Assembly (NCBI GenBank): GCA_026874595.1
Contig: CM049311.1
Location: 19,208,176-19,272,175, forward strand
Source of the DNA: Sipunculus nudus
Lineage: Eukaryota > Annelida > Sipuncula > Golfingiida > Sipunculidae
Length of the DNA: 64,000 nucleotides
Reading direction: 5' to 3'
Part shown: positions 9,520-21,732 of the stretch, piece after piece
Layout: each line of letters starts with the position of its first letter
How positions within the stretch are numbered: the stretch's first letter is position 1
Position numbers and translations under genes: made by a program
The notes under the pieces: generated by a model
What the model was told of the DNA's origin: nothing
Database searches by the model: none
What the model saw: the letters and a program-made list of their open reading frames with translations, nothing else

Positions 9520-10330
9520 TTATTTGACCGGAAGGCCGATGATATTTTTTAGAAGGTAGGACATGTCAACCAGTTTGTTATGCATCTGGATTGTGAAATA
9601 GTAAGGATAACCGATGATCAGGTTGCAACATATATCTGCAGTTTATGCAAAATAATATATGACACAAGAGCTGTCAAGACTCCTTGGGGCCACTTCTTTT
9701 GTTCCCTTTGTCTCTTGATGAGTTCAAAGCCAAATAAATAAAGGTTATCAACTGTCCCGTATGTGAAACTTTTTCACTGAGACCAGTTCAATAGATTAAA
9801 GGTTTAATAAACATATACTGAGCATGAATGTAAAATGCACAAAATTTAACAGGCTCCAGTTTTATAATGATATGATACAACATATATGCTGTATACCATC
9901 AACCTCTATGTCTACATCTACACCAACTTCGAAATATTCACCTGAAAAAGACGCTCTTCCAGCCATGTCCCAATCGTGACAGTTATGTGACAGTTCTCGA
10001 AAGGGTGAGTAATCATTTATTTATTTTTTTTCTTACGGTGTTCAGCTCGTCTCTGCAGGGTCAAACGCCAGTCAGCAGAACTTAAACTGTCAAGTAAATC
10101 TACCAGAGCTAATGTTTGATCAAAAGCTGGGGTACATTTAAAAACATCTGTATCCAATAAAAAAAAATTAGCTATTAAAACCAACCAGTCAGGGACTTAC
10201 ATGGAGTCAAATGCGAAAACAGCGAAGGTTGCGAATGAAGCATGGGGTCAATTGTAAATCTGAGATAATTGAAAGGGATGGACAGCAACATATTCTGGGA
10301 GATCAACTTACTCTTCAGTAAAATGCCTTC
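9520..10330 (+). mobile_element. N-RAG-TP-like transposon, right copy: RING, zinc finger and linker
   Basis: The plus strand carries YICSLCKIIYDTRAVKTP, then WGHFFCSLC at about 9632-9716, ILSMNVKC at about 9820, and FYNDMIQHICC. A typical intron (g|gtgagt ... ctgcag|g) may lie at 10009-10067. QRRLRMKHGV and QQHILGDQL follow at 10215-10320. It is an inverted partner of 8805-8330 and 7370-7200. The RING Cys before GH is Trp. The copy stops before the DDE core, so it is a 5' fragment. It lies head to head with the left copy. Confidence 0.6.
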
Positions 10331-11253
10331 TACTCATTGACGTTTATACTGCTTTTAATAAAACAGAATTATTCTGATATAACAAGGAAAAATTCATATT
10401 ACAACTTTGTCCTCATAAAATAATGACATGGGGTCTCCCAACAAAGAAGTAATATACATATACACATAGAAGTGTTATTTCCCAGTGCAATCTGACTCAT
10501 TTTAACCAGAGTTGATGGTTTAATACTGGATTCCATTTTATGATTGCCATACTACTTTAATGCAGTCTGAGTTCAATTTTGAATCTATGTTATATCAAGA
10601 AGCTTATATAACACAGTGTCCATTATGCTAATTTCAGTTTGGCACCTGTATCTTATTTCTCAAATAGCATATACCTGAACTGGGTTCGGTTTAATTTATG
10701 TATATTACACTTTTCTCCCAAGTACAAGATTTATTAAAATATGGATCAGACTAGCATTATGTTTACCTATAAAGACATGTCTTCTAACACACAAAAAAAA
10801 TTTAAAAAATTGAAAAAAAATATAAAAAAATATGCAAATTCTAATAAAATTTATACCATGACCCCTTGGTTGTTCGTTAAATGTTCAAATTTTTGTTGAG
10901 ATTCCAATCTACTATAGGATATACTAATTTAAATATATTTTGCTTATACTGGAAAAATATCATTTAACTGAAAAAGGCACCTGGCCAGCCTCCTTTCATA
11001 AAGATATATCATATCTGACTTGATATTACAGTAGCCTGACAGCTCTAGAGCACGGCTAGGGATAGTACTGTCAAACTGTGGTTTCAGTTTTGTACTACTG
11101 ACCGGTCTGTAGCTAAAGTTTGACCGTTAGAGCTGGAAAATGATAAGGGGTAGGGGTAACTGAAATTTAAATATCCTGGCTCCTTATCAACCAAGCTTTA
11201 TAATGAAGATATTTCTTTAAAGGTTTTAACGGGTCTATCAATATATGTAACAA

Positions 11254-11311
<58 letters not shown>

Positions 11312-12352
11312 AAACAAATTTCATGGAAACAAAATTAAACATGCTGATAGAAAAGAAAAATATATTCTGAACCTCTTTATACTGTACATTATCACTGATA
11401 AGGTCTAATCATACCATAATGATTTAAAATGGGCTTCGCAATATTTTGGCACGGAGTCAGTTGTCTTGTGTGTATCGATAGATATACTGAAGAATACTTT
11501 AACAAACAATATACTTTGTATGAATAGAACAGAGAAGGGTCTGGTGATAACATACCAAAACTTGGGATACCTAGAACAATAGAAAAAAATAATAAAAATT
11601 AAAACTTTAGGAAATAAAAATGTAAATTCCTACACAAATCTCTCATTTTTTAAGTGCAGCAAAAAACAATTAAATGATGGCTCAAACGTTCAAACTTTAT
11701 TGTTAAAGTGTACATGCTGATAGAAAAAAAATGGACCTATGATTGAGTTTTCCCTAGCCTGTTTAAAATGAGATGCAGGATATTTTTGACATATGGACAC
11801 GTTATTGTGTTTACTGCAAATAGTGTCATAGCAGGTGATGATTAGATTTAATCTCTCAGGGCCTCATTCTCATCTCATCCCGTAGCATCATGTTTGGAAT
11901 TGCGCATTCTCCAGTCTTCATAATTCTTGGGCAGCTGCCGGACTAGTCTTGAACTAGGGTATATAACAACGATTTTTCTGTTACCTAATTTAACACAATT
12001 GTTAAAACATATGTTCAAATAAAATCTTCGAATTGATTAGTGTAAAGATGAGAAGGTTACTATATTTCTAAGTCCCAGTACAATGAAACATACTTGACAA
12101 GTAAGACACTATTTTTTATAAATGATTGCTTTATAGACGAATGACTATATATCCGTGTATTTTAATATGCTGCATGAAATAAAGGTGCCACACAGTTTTG
12201 ATGAATCACGCAACGTTTACAAAATAGACTTGGTAGTTGGATCAGTCTATATGAGCTATGACTAAAATAAATATTAATGAAGATTATTCAACGTCCAAAT
12301 AGAAATTTCATAATTATCAGTAATTTTGAACTCGTATAAAACAATAGTTGGG
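10331..12352. other. unassigned AT-rich stretch
   Basis: No convincing exon, repeat pair or transposon end is visible, apart from a TA microsatellite at 11256-11306 and short A-rich runs near 10790-10840. Open frames are short and of random composition. Confidence 0.5.
11256..11306 (+). repeat. (TA)n microsatellite
   Basis: A perfect TA run of about 51 bp. Confidence 0.95.
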
Positions 12353-12789
12353 GCTTTTTTTTTTATTGAATACATCACATGAAACAACATATGGACAGTA
12401 CAAATAATGAACATGTAAAACAATATATACACATACTAATACCCTGCACAAAAACATACAATAAAAATGCACAGAGATAATTTCAGTATGGGGATACTTA
12501 TACAGTTCAGAGACAATTTTAGGTAGAGGATTGATTATGGCCTATGATAGTTTGTTTACCATGTAATTTTAGCTTATATTCTTATATTCTTCAGGGAGTA
12601 TGAATCAAATATTTGACACTATAATGACAAATGCATACTTAAGAACACATAAAAAAATCATAAGTCTTTGCATATTCAGCAACAACAATTTCTGTATCTA
12701 GAAACACAAAACTTATATTTGATATATATATATCTCAATGTCAAATTGTATAAACAATAATTTTTTTTAAGACACAAGTGAGCTCCACT

Positions 12790-13334
12790 TCATATAATGT
12801 ACAGATAAAGTTCCTTTTCTGTGGGCAATGTTTCTTTCAATGGTGTATATCTGTTCCATATATAGTTTATAATTGATAAACGTTTGCATAATATTTTTGC
12901 ATTTACACACATATATATATATCTTTTAGCTAGTAATATAAGTATGTCTAACAGAGAATCATTTGTGTTGTTGAAGATAATAGTTGTTTTGCTAAAGCAG
13001 TTTTCTGTAAGAAGTATCTTTTCGCTAATCAGCCAGTTTTTCATTGAGTAAAAATGTGTTGTGTTTCGTTACAGCTATAAAATAGATGCATAATAGTTTC
13101 TTTCTCTTTTTTACAAAGTAAACAAAGTTCACTGGCTGCTTTCCCTATAGTAAATAACAGAGTGTTTAGAGCTATGGTTCTATGAATTAGTTTAAACTGA
13201 AATATTCTTAATATTTCTGATATTGTTATGCTTTTTATATTGTGAAAGGCTTCATATATCAGGTCTTTGCAATCGCATTGCATGTCTCTATTCAATTTAT
13301 CAATTACTTTGGAGGGTTCTGTGCAGACGTTCAT
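12790..13334 (-). pseudogene. LINE C-terminal region with Cys-His knuckle
   Basis: Two consecutive frames cover the end of ORF2. FQFKLIHRTIALNTLLFTIG is followed by ELCLLCKKEKETIMHLFYSC, giving C-x2-C-x8-H-x4-C, a common terminal motif in L1-like ORF2 proteins. A frame change near 13041 separates it from the last segment (12790-13044). Confidence 0.65.
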
Positions 13335-13355
13335 TATTAAATCTTAAAAAAAATT

Positions 13356-14312
13356 TTATGAGATTTTCTTAGTATTCATTATAGTTTCTATATTCGGTTT
13401 ACATGGATTGTTAATGTGCATATCACTGTCTGAGCATGCTTTTATTATTTTTTTCCAACATGCTGGAATAGCATCAATTAAACTCATATACTGCATTTGC
13501 CCTATTTTTAATTTATAGCTACTAATGAGTTCTGCATGTAATAGAAAAGTATATTGTTTATTTTTATTTTTTAGGATATCATATACTCTTGTGACGCCTG
13601 CATTGCACATTTATTTGATATATACAGTTTTATGATCAACTTTGATGTGCGAGTTATAAAATAATTCCTGATTAAAGATTTCCTCTGGAGAGTACACATT
13701 TTTAAAGTTATATTTACACCATGCATCAAAAACTTCTCTCCAGAATTGGCTATATATATGATCATTAAGATTTTTTATGTCAGATGACCTAAGATTACAT
13801 TTAAATATATAAGAACCCATATCTTTAAACTGTATATCAATTATCTGTCTCCAGCCTCGGTCTAAGGGGCCAGATAAGAAACGTTTCACCCAAGCAATTT
13901 TTAATGCATCAATTTTGGATTTTAAATGTATCATGTCTAGTCCCCCTTTTTCAATATGTGCTATGAGTGTGGTTCGTTTAATCTTATCTTGTTTGTCCCA
14001 TATGAATTTCCAAAGTAAAGATTCAATATCTTTTACCTAAGTTGGGAATGGATTGGGTAATACCTGTAGTGCATATATCAGTTGTGATAATACATGTGCT
14101 TTTATAATATTTATTTTTCCTGAAAGCGACATACCTCTATTGGACGATATATTTATAATTGTTTTTATTTTACTCAGTATTTCTTTATAGTTGATATCTT
14201 TCATCTTTCTCCAGTCTGGATAAACAGATATACCCAATATTTTTACTGGTTCAGAGCTCCATTTTAAACCTAGTCTTTCTATGTTTTCTTTTTCGTTAGC
14301 AAAAGGTGTCAT
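13356..14312 (-). pseudogene. LINE ORF2 thumb/connection region
   Basis: Consecutive minus-strand frames (14312-14037, 13934-13611 and 13610-13356) carry LGLKWSSEPVKILGISVYPD and SGKINIIKAHVLSQLIYALQ. These are followed by KGGLDMIHLKSKIDALKIAW and IDIQFKDMGSYIF, which are typical post-RT blocks of L1/Tx1 LINEs. Single-base frame changes and a few stops separate them. Confidence 0.7.
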
Positions 14313-14344
14313 AGGAATAACTACAGTTTTTTCTACATTAACTT

Positions 14345-14686
14345 TTAATCCCGATATTTTTTTTTAAATTCGTCAAAAGTTCCTAGAAGTTCTTTAACAG
14401 ATTTAGTGCCTCCAGTAAGGGTAACTGCTGTGTCATCTGCATACTGAATAAATTTATGTTCAGTACCTCCTATATTTACACCTTTAATTCTAGGATTATT
14501 CCTTATTTTAACAGCTAGTATTTCTGAAGTGAGTATAAACAGATATGGTGACAATGGACAGCCTTGCCTAACACCTCGATTTATAGAAAAGTATGAAGTA
14601 GCCCATCCCCTATTTATAACACAGCTGTTAATACCTGAGTAAAGTATATGAATCCATTTTCTAAAATTTGGTCCAAAATTTAACAT
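14345..14686 (-). pseudogene. LINE reverse transcriptase palm with intact YADD box
   Basis: A 113-residue frame contains RKWIHILYSGINSCVINRG, then GVRQGCPLSPYLFILTSEIL, AVKIRNNPRIKGVNIGG and YADDTAV. The YADD catalytic pair is preserved here, unlike the LINEs at 2-5 kb. The frame ends in a poly-T tract (poly-A on the coding strand near 14360), which probably caused the frameshift into the next segment. Confidence 0.8.
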
Positions 14687-14914
14687 TTTTAGAGTATTCT
14701 GAATATGAGTCCATTCTAAAAAATCAAAAGATTTTTCAAAAACCTGATACCAGGTAACTTTTTACTTTACGTTAATATGAATATGCAAATATATCTGTAA
14801 TTTTTATAATGTTTTCTCCAATATACCTATTTTCCATGAAACCAGTCTGATCAGAATGAATAATAGAGTCTATGGGTTGTCTTAAGTCTATTAGCTAAAG
14901 TTTTAGCAATTATT

Positions 14915-15271
14915 TTATAGTCCGTGTTTTTCCAGTTCTTCAAATGAAGAGAATCTTTTCCTTTTTTTGGGAATGAGACAGATAATACCTTGTCGCATTG
15001 AAAGTGGTAAAATATTATTAGAAAATGAATATTTCAGTGAGTTAATAAAATGATCTTTAATATCATCCCAAAATTTCTGATAAAATTCAGCTGGAAATCC
15101 ATCAGGTCCTGGTGTCTTATTTGTTTTAAGAGATTTCACAGTTTTATATAGCTCAGATGGAGAAAAATCTGCTTCACAGTTTTGTGCGTCTTCCTCTCTA
15201 AGTGTATATAAATCCTCTTTTGTAATAAACTGGTTTATGTAATCCTCTCTAAGTTCATTAGATGTATACAA
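14915..15271 (-). pseudogene. LINE reverse transcriptase N-terminal segment
   Basis: The frame carries LKTNKTPGPDGFPAEFYQKF, then WDDIKDHFINSLKYSF and SMRQGIICLIPKK, the first two conserved RT blocks. Homology continues after a frame change near 14940 (LKNWKNTDYKIIAKTLANRL). A gap of more frequent stops at 14700-14900 covers the region holding the first catalytic Asp. Confidence 0.75.
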
Positions 15272-15366
15272 ATTCTAATAAAATGTTAATTGTTCATGCA
15301 ATTTTTTTTCTGTGTCAGTAATTATTTTTCCCTTGTTTGTCTTTTAATTTCAGGATTGATTTTTGT

Positions 15367-15950
15367 TCATAGTTTCTTTTTTCCAAATTTAAAAAAAAAA
15401 TACTTTGTAGGTTTATCTCCTTCTGAAAACCATCTGGATCTGCATCTGATAACTGCACCTTTTGTCTCATTTTCAATTAAAAGTTTATGATTGTTCACTG
15501 CAATCTCCCATTTACATTTATCTTCAAAGTTCTTAGTTTTATTATATTGGCACTGGGCCTTATACATTTCTCTCTCTAATGTTATTAGTGTATTAGTGTA
15601 CCTTCTCTTTTTTTTTGTTTAGAATGCTATGCTTTCACCTCTAATTTGGCACTTGATTGTGTCCCATAAAAGTGAGGGATTAGCTTCTTTATTGTCTTTT
15701 ACAGTGTTTCTTATACATTCTTTAATCTGCTAAATATATGTTTCATCTTCAAGTAATGAACAATTAAATTTCCAATATCCCCGACCTCGCGGATATTCAC
15801 TCAGCATTAAACTCATTGAAATAAGTGCATGATATTTTTTATATCCAGTTTCGATTCTAGTAGTGTCTGCGTACCTTCAAAGACTATCACTGATAAGAAA
15901 GTAGTCAAGACGACAAAAATAGGTCGGGGCTGTTTATTTTTACCTTTAGA
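15367..15950 (-). pseudogene. LINE endonuclease C-terminus and linker
   Basis: From 15950 down, the minus strand reads RLDYFLISDSL, a degenerate GYKKYHALI and PRGRGYWKFNCSLLEDETY, then NPSLLWDTIKCQIRGESIA. After an A-rich frameshift comes WFSEGDKPTKYFFFK (15367-15567). This is the usual order for the end of an APE endonuclease and the linker before RT. The catalytic N-terminus is missing. Confidence 0.7.
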
Positions 15951-15959
15951 GCAAGGTTT

Positions 15960-16030
15960 GATCGAGGGTATGACGAATATAAGCAGCTAATTTGTTGGCA
16001 CCCCCCCACCCCCGCCCCCCCCCGACATTT
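15960..16030 (+). repeat. poly-C / simple sequence next to the LINE truncation point
   Basis: C-rich tract (cccccccacccccgcccccccccc) followed by a T-run, directly beyond the 5' truncation of the LINE. It may be the C-rich end of another dispersed element like that at 28009-28206, but I cannot confirm an alignment. Confidence 0.5.
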
Positions 16031-19000
16031 TTTTTTGTTCAGTCGACTTGTAAATTTATCAGAATTATGCGACCTATCAATACGTATGATAAATCCTACT
16101 ATATATCTGGCCCCCTGGCTTCAGCCTTGAATGTTGCCCGTTATATATTGCGTGCTCGTGATTAACTCGCCTACCTGTAATTATAAATGTGTTTTATTTT
16201 TTCATAAAAGTATCTTAAAACTGAATGACTAGATATCACAGAAGTTTATGGCTTGATATAATTATAAAGAATAAAGAAAACAGCTTACGCATTCTATGTG
16301 TTTACTATATATCTATACCAAATTAGTTAAATCCAATTTATCGAGCATAATATTTTAAGTTATATATAAAGTTTAATATATAAAGTTCTCCCAAACAAAG
16401 CAGTGAGATGGAGTATATATTGTCTGTGAATAGACATCTTCTCCCGCCCCCTCCCCCAACAACTAATAACATGTCTTATTAAGAACTAGACATTTATGAT
16501 TGATCCTGTTACCTAGGCATAAAGACTCATCGACGGAATCACTGAAAACCACAGAAGAGTTCTCTAATAAAACAAGACGTATTAATCAGGTTAGCAAGAT
16601 GGTAGTGATGCTTGTGCGTGAAAAGAGTGCTGTTAAAGGGCATGCAATAAATATAAGTAATTTAATGAAACACTGAACTTGCAGCGATAAAAATAATAGT
16701 TGGTCTTCGGAAGTATTACCTCACTTGAAGTATCACATTATAGTGATTGCATATGTATCATGACAATATCATTTATACTTCCTTTGTTTAAGCATCAAAG
16801 TACCAATAATGACGTAACTGAAAAATAGCAGTCAGAAATAAAAATATAGCATCAACTGAATTGAGGTCACCAAACGATAAGTGTAACACGTGCTGAATAT
16901 TTTCAGCTTGCTTTTTCGGGAAACATATTACTTCTGATTTGGAAAAAAATATTTAATTCCAATGATCAGCCGAGGTACTCTTAATTATTTTCCAAAGTAA
17001 CTTGACAGTGAAAACGTATTTTGTACAACTCTATACGACAGGGCTTCCACTTTGTTTCTTATATTTGCTTAGAATAATTGTCTCGTGTGATTCCCTGCTT
17101 TCTTAATTCCCTGCTTTTCTGTAGACCATTACATGTACTTTGTACAGTTATAGAAGTAAAGCACTCCTTTTACGGAGAATGGTCATAAGAGAGCCATAAA
17201 AGGCTCTAACCAAGTCAGTAATTTGCTTAACATGAGTGAAAACATTCACTAGTTAAACATAACTTGGCAAATGCACAGGTCAAAATAAAAACATGGTTTG
17301 GTAAAAAGGCTAGAGATTCAGAATTCAGATTTTCGAGATAAAATATGAGCACTGTCACCAAGTACAGACGGTCAAATTCAGATATGGTATTATGGACCCT
17401 ACAAAATCCACAGAGAAGTCAGTAATGTTCTTACCAGGCTTGGTTCAGGATGTTATCATATTATTCGTTTGGACTGATCCGGTAAAATAACAAGAAGTAT
17501 TGTGTTTTGTGAACGTCTCCTTTGCAGACCCAGGGGTCTCATTCGGACTATATGATTCCCGGATTAGGCAAAAGATGAAGCTAAGTATTCCGTTGTTTTA
17601 AATATATGCCTGTACTTGAATTTGTAAAATATTGCAGGTCAGATAAGAATGCTATTAAAATTGGCCCCAGTATTGATTTGATCCCAATATTAGGTAAAAT
17701 AATTTATTTTTTTTAAATATTTAGGAACATTTCTTGCATAAAACCTTTTTTTCCCATTCTTATCTGTGCAGTAAGCTTTCATTACAATGTTTTTACATTG
17801 CCTTACCTTATAATATATTACCAAAAAGACATTGAGCAAATATTCTTTCCGCATAGAAGAAAGTGATAAAATAGCCATATGTTTTGCCATATTTCTTTAG
17901 GTATTGCTTACGCTCATAACTTTCATCATATACTTTTATTGGATATATCTTGGGAAATAAATTTGAAGCTTTTTATTCACATGGTCTAAAGTAATGTAGA
18001 CAGAGAACACATATATGGGTTTTTTCACAGGCACTTTATGATAACTGGAAATTGTTTACACTCTACTTGCTCTAGTGAGGCATGTTACATATGTAACTGT
18101 AAACTGAAAACTTAATTTATTGGTAACAAAATCACAGGATGTGTATTATTAATAATGGTCTAATATTTTAGACATAATTTCGTCTTTACAACTTAAACAA
18201 AATATACACAGGTAATATTTAACTGATGAGGTGGCTTTATTTTGAGTTGTTCAAGTAATTCAGGAAAAAAAATGGACGAGATGAGATACCTAAGATTAAA
18301 CCATTAATGCTCTACCATGTTAAATATAACGACAACAGGAAACAACAAAATGGTCATGACTGGTCGAAGCTCAGGTCATCGAGAGTAAAGTATGCTTCCC
18401 TGACGGTTGTCGAGAGAAGCTAGAAAAGTTCCTTACATTGTCCTGAAAATGCGGTGTAATAATTGATATAATTAATATAAAAAGATGAATCGTTTTACCT
18501 TTGAGATCCAGGATAACATACTTTGGCCACGTTGTTTGAAAATACACTAACTATTACCAATATAATCTTTCACGTATGTTACACATTCGGTAAAAATCTA
18601 CAGAATTTTGTAGAAATCTCGTGATCTTCCAGTTTTTGTTCAACAGTTGGTAATAAACAATGTCATCAATGCACGGTTGAAGCATTTGATCATGGTTGGC
18701 GTTTTCGAAATAATTATGTAAATACTGTTGACACAGACATTTTTCCTAATCAATGTGCAAAACTCCAGAGATCAATCACCTTGAAGCATATTTTATAGAC
18801 TGATATGTGATTTAAACAAGAAACGCTGAGCTGATTAGCATTATATTATAGCTAAGAAATATTCACAACAAGAATTTATCGTTTTAAAACAAAATTGCGT
18901 TAATTTTACGGGACCAGGCCTTTTCTACTTCTGACACCAAAGTCAAAACCGTTTTTCATTAACTAATGGATATACAGATGTGAAGTCTGAAAGCATTCTT

Positions 19001-20584
19001 GATTGGTATATATGTTGTAGAAAAAAAGCATAACATTACTGACAAACTGGTTTAACGATTTGATTTTCAAATTTTGCACAGCGACTAGGATATTATGCGA
19101 ACTAGGTTTGATGCGAAAACACGCAGCTGTCTACATATTGGCTGCCGTCAAAAAATAAATGTGTCCCCAGATCTTACAAGGTCACCGTCATAAGTATTGA
19201 AATTCATCTGATATAAACGTTAAAACAATTTGTGCATATAATTGGAGATAAAATATGCTATACATCAGCATTTATAGGTTCACAAGCCAGCCTATATTAA
19301 CAATACTTGGAGTTAATTGTCAAGATCACCATTTTTGAACTCATCCGACACGATTTGTATATCAAATTTGAGGAGCAAATATGCAATGCTTAGAAAAGCG
19401 AGGCGAGTTGGCACTAGATATTGGCACCAGTCTTCATAAACTTAAAATACATGTCATGATCAATAAACAGATTCCAGAAAACTAATCACTTAACATGAGA
19501 GTAGTTGAATCCACAAATGAGAAACAAGTCGGACTGCCGTCTTTAGGGGGTCTCACATATAGAGAAAAGAACGCCGGAGCAGGATAAAAAAAAACCTTCC
19601 GTAACACCACCAGTATTCAGGAATTGATACAACTTAATGATCAATAAACCTGTAAGGTTTCAGTACAGTAAATTAAACCACAACTGAGAAATCGGTTATT
19701 TTTTTGTCCTTTTACTGGTCAAAATATAAAAAAAAGATGGATCGCTCCAGTCTTTACGCAATGATTAGATTATCCATCCAAATCAAGTTGCTGGTAGTCA
19801 GTGACATATTAGAGCTTTTTTGCCAAAGTATTAATTATTTTGTGTTTAAAAAAAAACAAAGCTGGGGGAATATAGGTCGCAGTGATGTAATTTCAAGGTT
19901 CCAAATATATTTTAAGGACCTTCCTGATGTTCAAGTTGACCTGACAGGTCTAACAGTTACTGTTTGTGCCCTGTTAACGGAGGACCAGACGGCCATCGGT
20001 CGGCGGACGAAACATGCTTGCTATAAATCACATGACTAACAGTCAGCCGAACATAATTGTGACACTATTGAAAAGTTATTATCCGTGGTTCCTTGTATAA
20101 AAAGTGTAACATTTTTTGTATGCAGTAAACTCTGAGCTCATTCTCACTCTGCAGTATCATATATTGGTGAATGATATAAAATGCGTTTGATGTAATCTAA
20201 GTTGCACTATATGCTTTGCTTAATAATAATTATTGACTCTTGTCTGGATTTACTCATATGTATATGGATTAATATGTATTATTCAGACGCCTTTAAAAAG
20301 AATTGTTTTAGTACCCGACTAAAATTTATAAAGAGGTGGGTTAAACTTTATAGCTCCCTAATATTTTTTAATCCGAGGGCACATGAATATACTGTCATTA
20401 TCTCAGTCCCATCGATTACAATGGTGGAATTTAGGTATTCCGTGTTAAATTTCGTTCCCATGTTCCTGACTATATTGAATTTTTGTTGCTATTCAATGTT
20501 TTAAGAACAAATCGTGCTTACTGCAAAGGTAAAAGAAAGTCGCCAAAATTGTGTCTCAGTTTCCCAAGGATAAGTCAAAGGCAA
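16031..20584. other. long stretch without recognised features
   Basis: About 4.5 kb of AT-rich sequence. No terminal repeats, coding blocks with family resemblance, or repeat pairs could be supported. The longest frame (19704-20039, 111 residues) has random composition. Isolated splice-like sites exist, for example a 29-nt interval near 16532-16560, but their lengths and phases do not fit an exon series. Confidence 0.5.
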
Positions 20585-20736
20585 GTTTGGTTCAATCAGC
20601 TATTGATATTCCCATTACCACCTGGCATTCTATATAAACATTGCTATCCACAAGAAACCGGTTTGGTCCAATCAGCTATTGGAATCCCCATTACTATCTG
20701 GTATACTATATAAACATTGCTATCCAGAAGAAAACC
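20585..20736 (+). promoter_or_regulatory. tandemly duplicated CCAAT-TATA module
   Basis: Two copies with a 76-bp period start at 20585 and 20661. Each contains a (T/C)CAATCAGCTATTG block and, about 35 bp further, a CTATATAAACATTGCTATCCA block. This places a CCAAT box (with an inverted ATTGG next to it) upstream of a TATA box at a spacing seen in RNA polymerase II core promoters. No coding exon is identified immediately downstream, so promoter activity is only inferred. Confidence 0.4.
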
Positions 20737-21684
20737 GAACTTAACTAACACTGTTATATGTAAGGCCAGTGTACTACTTATTTGGCCAGACTCCATAAAG
20801 AAGGCTGGTATGTCATCAAGCTTTGTTTGCAGTCCATGTTCCATGTCTTTCTTTTCCAGCTACTTCTTACGTTTCAACACTTCTGATGTCGGCTTCTTGA
20901 ATAGGTTTCACCCCATGTAGTTAAGTTCTGCTGCCAATAATCCCATCTATGTCTGTCTTCCTGTTGAAATATAAACATCCTTGAGTTGACACATTGCATT
21001 ACATGTTTTACTTTATTTTTCATTTTAATTGTTTTGTGCATTTTGCTAAATATCAGTTGCCATGGATTTTTATTTATTTCTAAAATTGTTTATAGGGATA
21101 TGTTTTTTTGGCGACTGTTTCGAACAGAGATCCTGGTCGACTGTCAATGTAGAGTCTCCTTGTAAAGTCGGCCCTGAGGTTTATGCCAAATTGTGAACGT
21201 TTCAAGCAATTCTTTATAATAGCGGATTACGTTCCTGCTCGCTTGTAAGCTCATTTATCCTGTACCTCATGGGACATAAGAATAAGTCAGTGGTTTGTCA
21301 TGCTGTCATGCAAGGGCACAGTCTTGTCCTCACTTTTGGTGACGCGAGCCATCCAGCTTTAGAATTTTTAGCATGGACGGCATATTTTTATTTCTGTGAT
21401 GTCATAGTAAACAAAGCTACTACCCGGATTCATTCTAGACAGGTATACTTATGACATAATCTATATGAATTCCATAAATTCTGTTATCTAATCTGGATGA
21501 TTTCATAACGATTGTAATATTCTATTTATTTAACAAAATTTACAAACAATATTTAAAATTATTACATGAATATTTGAACAGAAGTGTACAAAAGATTGCA
21601 TTTTCAATATTTATTTATAAAAGTGATGTAATTTTTGCCTACATTTAAAAGAAAGCACTGACCACACGTACTGGTCGTATACAC

Positions 21685-21732
<48 letters not shown>

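Larger units (their letters stand above)
12353..15950 (-). mobile_element. 5'-truncated L1/Tx1-type LINE
   Basis: The element is read on the minus strand. At 15950-15600 lies the C-terminal part of an APE-type endonuclease (RLDYFLISD, GRGYWKFN). At 15271-14915 lies the RT start with NKTPGPDGFPAEFY and MRQGIICLIPKK. At 14686-14345 lies the RT palm with GVRQGCPLSPYLF and QYADDTAVTL. Thumb and C-terminal regions run to about 12790, with a C-x2-C-x8-H-x4-C knuckle near 13075-13140. The 3' end is an AATAAA followed by an A-tract, seen as the T-run at 12353-12366. The endonuclease N-terminus and ORF1 are absent beyond about 15950. Frameshifts are moderate, so the copy is younger than the LINEs at 2-5 kb but still inactive. 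Confidence 0.82.

Noticed and set aside
16532-16560. Minus-strand 29-nt interval between AG and GT, exon-like
   Set aside because: Its length is not a multiple of three, so it would break the phase-1 series of the other candidate exons.
19704-20039. 111-residue plus-strand frame
   Set aside because: Composition follows local AT content, with poly-A-derived Lys runs. No domain, splice context or repeat partner supports it.
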